From positions 62,001 through 126,000 of the forward strand of contig JANRLF010000006.1 of NCBI GenBank assembly GCA_033762815.1: a stretch of DNA of 64,000 bases, given 5' to 3'. Under the pieces are notes generated by a model. That model made no database searches. It saw only the letters and a list, made by a program, of their open reading frames with translations, and was not told the origin of the DNA. Positions 58,957 to 64,000 of this stretch are shown here, in pieces. Position numbers and translations under genes: made by a program. This stretch comes from JANRLF01 sp033762815 (GTDB taxonomy: Bacteria; Bacteroidota; Bacteroidia; Chitinophagales; CAIOSU01). Positions within the stretch are counted from its first letter, which is position 1. Each line of letters begins with the position of its first letter.

Positions 58957-60366
58957 TCAGCGAATGTTAATTTCGGGCACCGCTACTTGGTAATGTTGGG
59001 CAATGGTAAACAAAATTCTCCCGTATACGGCATAATAGCCCCGATGGTAATCTTTGTATTTTTCCGAAAGCGTGGTGTTCAATTCCGTTTTCCTGACAAA
59101 TGCCGCCACCATTTGGTAAAAGAAACCATAGTTGCTGTTTTCCAGGCCTAAGCCTTTGCTGCGTAAGTATCGTAGGTTTTTCCTTGATAGTGTCAGCACA
59201 AACTCTTCATCTCCAGCTAATGCAAAAGCTGCAATTTGCAAGTTGCGCAGTTCCACTTCATATTGAACGTAAAGGTCCTTTTTGTTAAATCCTTGGGCCA
59301 ATTGCACATACTCCAAAGCCTTATCGCCTTCTTTTAGCAATATATGGTACTTGGCATAGGAAATAGCGGCCAAGGTGAGCAGTGTGGTATGCTTGCTATC
59401 AATCACCCTTTTCATTTTTGTGGAGAGTACCGCATATGCCGCCTCATACCTACCGGTAATTAATGAAAGCTGTATGAATTTAGTGTGGTGGTAGTGCTCC
59501 TGCAATACAAGCGAGTCAGGTGGATAGGACTTGAATATTTCACCGTACATGGCCTGGGCCTCTGAATACTCGCTCAGGGCATACAAAGCCTCGGCAATTC
59601 GGCACCTGCTAACAAATACCTCATCATCATTGAATGGATGCTCAGGGTACTCAAACAATCGCAGCGACTTCTTCAGCCATTCCAAACTAATCTCAGGTTC
59701 AAATTCAACGTCGTTGTAGTACAAGGAATAGGCTCTGTTAAGGTAATAGTGCGCTCTGAGGCATGGCAGGGAAGAGCTGTAGATATTGCGCTCAATCTTT
59801 TGTAGCTGTGCTAGGGGGTTCTTTATCTTGTCTGGTAAGATGCCTGCACTTTGGCAGTATAAAAAAGTGGCCAGCATCATGGCTTCGGTATACAAATCCG
59901 TTTCCGGGTTTTGCGATACTTGGCGCAATTTCTTGGCATAATATCGCACCAGCTTTTCGTCAATGAACTTTAAGGGCACCCGTTGAGCAGCCTCAAAACA
60001 CACTGCATAAAACTCGATTTTATCTGCTTTGGGAAGGTTTCCGATTTTCTTTTCCATTAATTTCATTTCATGGAAAAGGTTGGCCATTAATACTTTTTTA
60101 AGCAGCCACTTTATCAAATGCAAGCCCCCCTCGGGCACGAGGCATTCACAGATTTGGTTGCAAAGAATCGAATTGAGCTTAAAGAGTGTCCCCTCCGTTA
60201 CCCCTATTTCCTGTCTAGCCCTGTCTACCTCCTGCACATAGGGTTGATGCCTGTTTTGCCAAGTCCATTCCAACAAAAGCTTGGCTTTGCCTTTAATTTC
60301 CAAGGAATTGATTTGCCCATATTCCTCGGCGGTCAATGATTTTGTCAGTTCCGCTAAATATCGCAT
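58957..60366 (-). CDS. TPR-like helical repeat protein, unknown
   Basis: 469 residues, all alpha, no signal peptide. Degenerate TPR-like helix pairs are visible, for example 'RAHYYLNRAYSLYYNDVEFEPEISLEWLKKSLRLF', 'CRIAEALYALSEYSEAQAMYGEIFKSYP' and 'LAAISYAKYHILLKEGDKALEYVQLAQGF'. The N-terminal 'LLLEWTWQNRHQPYVQEVDRARQEIG' looks like a unique helical head. Function unknown; a protein-protein scaffold is inference. It is the last of three genes on this strand after queD and a lipoprotein. Confidence 0.65.
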   Translation of the reverse strand: MRYLAELTKSLTAEEYGQINSLEIKGKAKLLLEWTWQNRHQPYVQEVDRARQEIGVTEGTLFKLNSILCNQICECLVPEGGLHLIKWLLKKVLMANLFHEMKLMEKKIGNLPKADKIEFYAVCFEAAQRVPLKFIDEKLVRYYAKKLRQVSQNPETDLYTEAMMLATFLYCQSAGILPDKIKNPLAQLQKIERNIYSSSLPCLRAHYYLNRAYSLYYNDVEFEPEISLEWLKKSLRLFEYPEHPFNDDEVFVSRCRIAEALYALSEYSEAQAMYGEIFKSYPPDSLVLQEHYHHTKFIQLSLITGRYEAAYAVLSTKMKRVIDSKHTTLLTLAAISYAKYHILLKEGDKALEYVQLAQGFNKKDLYVQYEVELRNLQIAAFALAGDEEFVLTLSRKNLRYLRSKGLGLENSNYGFFYQMVAAFVRKTELNTTLSEKYKDYHRGYYAVYGRILFTIAQHYQVAVPEINIR

Positions 60367-60431
60367 ATCCCTTGTTGTTCCGAAATCCTAGAACGCAAAT
60401 AGCGAAATTCTTACTACAAGTGAAAGTCTTT

Positions 60432-62048
60432 TTAGAAATACCTTAGTCCTAACCAATCATCTACGTCCCTTTTCAAGGGCTTACCATCTACTTCCTTAAT
60501 TACCCATTTATCTTTTGGGGCATGTACATTGTATTTGATTTGCACACCATTAGGGGTGGTGACCTGCCGTTTCAAGTCGAGTGAACTATTTGCGGCCTTC
60601 ATTTTGTCAACTAAATTGGTAGTGCTCATATTACTTTTATCAATAAACAATAGACTCACATTATCACCTGAATAGGTGAGCACTTTAAAATGCTGGCTTG
60701 GCTGGAAAACCTGCCAATTCCCTTCTCTGTATATCGCTTGATATTGGGGTGGGATGTATATGGGCGAAGCTGCGCAGGCAAAATCTTTCCAAACGCCCGT
60801 ATTGTTCCATTTGCCTATACTGCCTTTATCGCATAGCCTGAAACAGCTATCCACTGTCATGATGCCGTCATCAAGAATCAGCACTATTGGCCGTGGTATC
60901 AATTGCGAAGTTTTCCTTCGCTGTACGCCACCTCCACTAATCAAGTAACCTTTACCGGCACTATAAAGCTCTGGCGACGAGCGGTATCCATGGCCAATGG
61001 TGACCATATAATCCTGCTTTTCTTCAAACAGCTTCGATATTTGTTCCTGCTTTAGCCGATATTTTAGGAGAGTGGCAAACACCGCAAAGTGCTCGTTTTT
61101 AAGGGCAGGTTTATCTTTTCGGTCAGGCAACTGTATAGAGAGCAGGGTGGTAACGATACTGGTCATGGGGTCCTCGTCCATGCCTTTCAATTTCACCCGT
61201 TCCATCCTTCTTCGAAAGGGAGGGTACCGCCTAAAACGATAGCTGCCCATGGTATAGTCCTCCACTACTTTATCAAGCAATACTTCCGCTTCATAACGGA
61301 TGGCGGGGCTTGCTGCAAAGGAATACAAGGTATTGATGGCCGTAAGGCTGTAGCCGCTATATGGCATGGAATTGAATTCATAAAAACCCCTTTCCTGCTT
61401 TTTGCGCAAATGCTGCAACAGCCATTGTTCCAAGCCATTTTTTTGATTGTCGAAAACCATGGCGGTATCACCCTTTTCAAACAAATATTGGTTGCGAAGG
61501 TAGCGGCTAATTTCGCCCATCAGTATATGGTTTTCCGTCTCCTGCATGGTTTTCAGGGTGCCAGGCATGCGTAGGTGAGGCTTGCCTCCGCTATGGGTTA
61601 GCAGCTTGGCCACTAGATGTTCTTGGGTAGCTGGGTAAAGTAAATCAGGCCTATCCTTCATGATATACAAAAGCCCTATCAAGCCTATTTCAGTAAAATC
61701 GTAATCACCATTTTTGTGCAATGCCCAATCGCTGCCGCTCCTGCCCCAAGGAGCGTTTTTGCTCAGCAAATATTGGTTCACGGCTGCTACCTCTTTGCCC
61801 TGTAACAGCTTGCATACCAGCACCCGGGGTATCTCCACTTTGGCAGTAATGGCCCATTCCGGAAAAGGCCTTTCCGCATATTTTTTGATAAGTAGATTGG
61901 AGCTATCTATAGCGAAGCTTAGCTGGGCATCTATTCCCGGATAAGTTTGTGGCTGCAGCGGTACTTTGTCATTCCACCGGGGCTCCATGATATAATAACC
62001 GCAAGAGGAAAAACCCACCATCAATAAAAGAAAGGCCAGTATGCGCAT
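60432..62048 (-). CDS. Large lipoprotein with helical-toroid-like repeats, unknown
   Basis: 538 residues. MRILAFLLLMVGFSSCGYYIM carries a lipobox (GFSSC, Cys16). The N-terminal half is helical ('IGLLIYIMKDRPDLLYPATQEHLVAKLLTHSGG', 'HILMGEISRYLRNQYLFEKGD'), reminiscent of alpha/alpha-toroid hydrolases. The C-terminal part is beta-rich with 'LIPRPIVLILDDGIMTVDSCFRL'. I do not recognise the family. It is 27 bp after queD on the same strand, probably cotranscribed but unlikely to be functionally linked. Confidence 0.65.
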   Translation of the reverse strand: MRILAFLLLMVGFSSCGYYIMEPRWNDKVPLQPQTYPGIDAQLSFAIDSSNLLIKKYAERPFPEWAITAKVEIPRVLVCKLLQGKEVAAVNQYLLSKNAPWGRSGSDWALHKNGDYDFTEIGLIGLLYIMKDRPDLLYPATQEHLVAKLLTHSGGKPHLRMPGTLKTMQETENHILMGEISRYLRNQYLFEKGDTAMVFDNQKNGLEQWLLQHLRKKQERGFYEFNSMPYSGYSLTAINTLYSFAASPAIRYEAEVLLDKVVEDYTMGSYRFRRYPPFRRRMERVKLKGMDEDPMTSIVTTLLSIQLPDRKDKPALKNEHFAVFATLLKYRLKQEQISKLFEEKQDYMVTIGHGYRSSPELYSAGKGYLISGGGVQRRKTSQLIPRPIVLILDDGIMTVDSCFRLCDKGSIGKWNNTGVWKDFACAASPIYIPPQYQAIYREGNWQVFQPSQHFKVLTYSGDNVSLLFIDKSNMSTTNLVDKMKAANSSLDLKRQVTTPNGVQIKYNVHAPKDKWVIKEVDGKPLKRDVDDWLGLRYF

Positions 62049-62075
62049 GGTTCAGTCCAAGAGGGATAGACCTTT

Positions 62076-62486
62076 TTAACTTACGGGATATTCCACAAAG
62101 TTCCTATCGGTTTCGTACAGTCGTACCAATAAATCCAATTCAGGATCCAATCGCTTTCTGAGCAGATTGTAAATTACAATGGCTATGTGTTCGGCAGTAG
62201 GGTTAAGGTCTTTGAACTCCTCCGTATCAAGATTAAGATTCTTGTGGTCGAATCGCTCCATTACTTCCTCCTCAATCAGGTCTTTCAAAATTTTTAAATC
62301 AATGACATACCCTGTCTCGGGGTTAATTTCACCGGTTACCTTTACTTCCAACTTATAATTGTGGCCATGGTAGCTGGGGTTGCTGCACAAGCCGAACACC
62401 GCAGCATTTTGCTCGTCAGTCCAGTCTTTGCGGTACAAGCGGTGGGCACTGTTAAATTGTGCTTTTCTAAAAACGGCTACTCTCAT
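62076..62486 (-). CDS. queD: 6-carboxy-5,6,7,8-tetrahydropterin synthase
   Basis: 136 residues, T-fold enzyme of queuosine biosynthesis converting dihydroneopterin triphosphate to 6-carboxytetrahydropterin. Zinc ligands: His in 'FNSAHRLY' and 'GHNYKLEV' (H-G-H). The catalytic Cys is in 'GLCSNPSYHGHNY', and the Asp/His relay in 'VMERFDHKNLNLD'. 'PTAEHIAIVIYNLLRKRL' is the conserved C-terminal helix. queC and queE are not in the window. Confidence 0.93.
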   Translation of the reverse strand: MRVAVFRKAQFNSAHRLYRKDWTDEQNAAVFGLCSNPSYHGHNYKLEVKVTGEINPETGYVIDLKILKDLIEEEVMERFDHKNLNLDTEEFKDLNPTAEHIAIVIYNLLRKRLDPELDLLVRLYETDRNFVEYPVS

Positions 62487-62567
62487 TCATCCATTACTTT
62501 AGGGTAGGTATAAAATTAGGCATATTAGCAGCAGGTTGGTTGCCTTGCTTTTCCTTATTTTTAAGCC

Positions 62568-63047
62568 ATGGATACAACTACCACGCTACATGCTTTCAGC
62601 CTATCGGGCTTAACTGGCGGCACTATCGACTTTTCGGCATTTAAAGGCAAGAAAGTGCTCATCGTAAACACGGCATCATTCTGCGGCTACACGCCACAGT
62701 ATAAGCAACTGAAGGAATTGCAAGAAGAGTTTAGCAACGTACTGGTAGTTGTGGGCGTGCCCTGTAACGATTTTGGCAATCAAGAACCGGATAGCGATGC
62801 GGAGATAGCTGCCTTTTGCGAGCGCAATTTCCAAGTCAATTTCCCCATGACTACCAAGGTAACGATAGTGGGTGATGCACAGCATCCATTATATCAATGG
62901 CTCACTTCCGCCAAACTCAACGGTGTGCAAGATGCTGAGGTTAAATGGAATTTCCATAAATTCCTGATAGACGAAAATGGCCATTTGATGGCTGATTTCC
63001 CCAGTTCCGTATCCCCTGTTTCGGAAGACATTATCAATCTGCTGTAA
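62568..63047 (+). CDS. Glutathione peroxidase-family thiol peroxidase
   Basis: 159 residues. The peroxidatic residue is Cys in 'NTASFCGYTPQYKQLKELQEEF'. A second conserved Gln-rich block 'GVPCNDFGNQEPDSDAEIAAFCERNF' follows, and 'VKWNFHKFLIDENGHL' supplies the catalytic Trp-Asn. As in most bacterial GPx, selenocysteine is replaced by Cys, and the additional Cys in 'AAFCERNF' is the likely resolving residue, implying thioredoxin dependence. Only 2 bp separate it from holB. Confidence 0.92.
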   Translation: MDTTTTLHAFSLSGLTGGTIDFSAFKGKKVLIVNTASFCGYTPQYKQLKELQEEFSNVLVVVGVPCNDFGNQEPDSDAEIAAFCERNFQVNFPMTTKVTIVGDAQHPLYQWLTSAKLNGVQDAEVKWNFHKFLIDENGHLMADFPSSVSPVSEDIINLL

Positions 63048-63049
63048 AC

Positions 63050-64000
63050 ATGCTTTTTAGCGAGGTAATCGGTCAGGAGCGGTTGAAGGGACAGATGCTG
63101 CGCAGCATTGCTGAAGGCAGGGTAAGCCATGCGCAATTGTTTCTTGGCCCTTTGGGGCATGGGGGCTTGCCCTTAGCACTTGCCTATGCCCAGTACCTCA
63201 CCTGCACACAAAGGGAAGAGGGCGATGCCTGCGGCAAATGCTCCTCTTGCTCAAAGGCGGCCAAGCTCATCCACCCCGATATCCATTTTTCCTTTCCCTT
63301 TCCGGCAGTGGAGGGTAGGAAAATATGCGCTGAGTTTTTGCCAGAGTGGCGCGAGGCGGTCATTGCTTCACCGTACCTGAACCTGCACCAATGGTTGCTG
63401 AAATTCAATGCCGAAAACAAACAGGCCAACATTACGGCATCCGAATGCAGGGACATTATCCGCCGATTGAACCTTAGCGCCTTTGAATCGGCTTACAAAG
63501 TAATGATTATCTGGTTGCCCGAGTTTTTGGGCAAGGAAGGCAATACCCTTTTAAAAATACTGGAAGAACCGCCTGACAATACTGTTTTTCTGCTGGTAGC
63601 GGAGAAGCATGACCAAATGCTGAACACTATCCTATCGCGTACCCAGATTACCAAAATTCCGGCATTAGACCATCCAGTGCTGGCCGCGGTGTTGGAAAAT
63701 GAGCTGGCTTTGGATAGCGACAATGCACTTCGCATTGCCAGCTTAAGCAACGGCGATTACATAGAAGCCACTGCCTTGGCCCAGCATGCAGTGAACGAAC
63801 AGGCAGGCATGTTTAGGGAATGGCTAGGCATGATGCTATCCAAGCATGACCCCTTGGCACTGATCAACTGGATAGAAGGATTTGCAGCTATCGGCAGGGA
63901 AGGACAGAAAAATTTCTTTTCCTATGGCCTGTATCTATTGGAAGAAGCCTTGAGCATGTCAATCAGTGGTAGCGATTCCAATCGCCTTCAGCCTACGGAA
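63050..64000 (+). CDS. holB: DNA polymerase III subunit delta' (partial at window end)
   Basis: At least 317 codons, running off the window. 'MLFSEVIGQERLKGQMLRSI' is the usual start. The P-loop is degenerate (GPLGHGGLPLALAYAQ), as expected for the non-ATP-hydrolysing delta'. The zinc module is C..DACGKCSSCSKAAKLIHPDIHF, and 'LPEFLGKEGNTLLKILEEPPDNTVFLLVAEKHDQMLNTILSR' is the Walker-B/sensor region with the Ser-Arg-type arginine finger. It partners the dnaX product encoded 6 kb upstream in the clamp loader. The start ATG lies 2 bp after the peroxidase stop. Confidence 0.93.
   Translation, partial: MLFSEVIGQERLKGQMLRSIAEGRVSHAQLFLGPLGHGGLPLALAYAQYLTCTQREEGDACGKCSSCSKAAKLIHPDIHFSFPFPAVEGRKICAEFLPEWREAVIASPYLNLHQWLLKFNAENKQANITASECRDIIRRLNLSAFESAYKVMIIWLPEFLGKEGNTLLKILEEPPDNTVFLLVAEKHDQMLNTILSRTQITKIPALDHPVLAAVLENELALDSDNALRIASLSNGDYIEATALAQHAVNEQAGMFREWLGMMLSKHDPLALINWIEGFAAIGREGQKNFFSYGLYLLEEALSMSISGSDSNRLQPTE

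Overview
This 64 kb window is chromosomal DNA from a member of the Bacteroidota. Evidence: TAnnTTTG promoter boxes instead of an E. coli -10, few Shine-Dalgarno sequences, a giant secreted protein ending in a type IX secretion (Por) sorting domain, DUF4293/DUF4412/DUF4476/WG-repeat families, a fused CcoNO cytochrome oxidase and the gene order rplM-rpsI-rpsB-tsf-pyrH-frr. The order or genus cannot be settled from the window.

Layout. 1-4.7 kb is accessory: the tail of a DUF4412 protein, a DUF6922-like fragment, a MntA/HepT-type (MNT-HEPN) pair, a UDG-superfamily protein, an NTF2-like protein and an AT-rich two-gene unit (membrane-anchored beta-rich protein plus a reduced GT51 transglycosylase), followed by repeats. 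4.7-11 kb holds an acyl-CoA dehydrogenase, a DUF4476 protein and the translation block. 11-19 kb has a zinc peptidase, an FTR1 iron permease behind a DtxR-box-like palindrome, a RimK cassette (zinc protease, RimK ligase, desuccinylase-like) and an FAH/flavin reductase operon. 19.2-25.2 kb is one 1991-residue secreted repeat protein. 25.3-28.2 kb is a nucleotide-sugar operon. 28-37.6 kb has msrA, an SGNH protein, MarC, HMW-FabG with two DUF4293 proteins, and a ferredoxin-NADP reductase / CrtU-like desaturase / Rieske oxygenase group. 38-42.4 kb is small or orphan genes (XRE-ImmA, YegP, two genes under 60 codons, a hydrophilin-like protein), a structured-RNA candidate and repeats. 42.5-55.2 kb is a microaerobic respiration block: ccoI-S-NO-Q-P-G-H-TauE/SafE, a REC-cNMP-Crp regulator with its histidine kinase, and hemG-DUF2892. 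55.3-64 kb has dnaX, a GNAT protein, repeats, a TPR-like/lipoprotein/queD group, a glutathione peroxidase and the start of holB.

Two signals link distant parts of the window. First, a GATGA-N6-TCATC palindrome lies upstream of ccoI, of DUF2892-hemG and of an unknown coiled-coil gene at 33.9 kb. It sits 43, 43 and 21 nt from TAnnTTTG-like boxes, so the spacings differ by two helical turns. The Crp-type regulator encoded beside the oxidase is the obvious candidate ligand. Second, a composite dispersed repeat of roughly 0.5 kb occurs three times (about 4.2, 41.5 and 57.8 kb). Each copy carries one or two arrays of about ten units of exactly 11 bp. One array has lost coding capacity but kept the 11-bp register, which argues for function or mobility at the nucleic-acid level. 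The AT-rich membrane protein/GT51 pair is the best candidate for an uncharacterised defence-like system.
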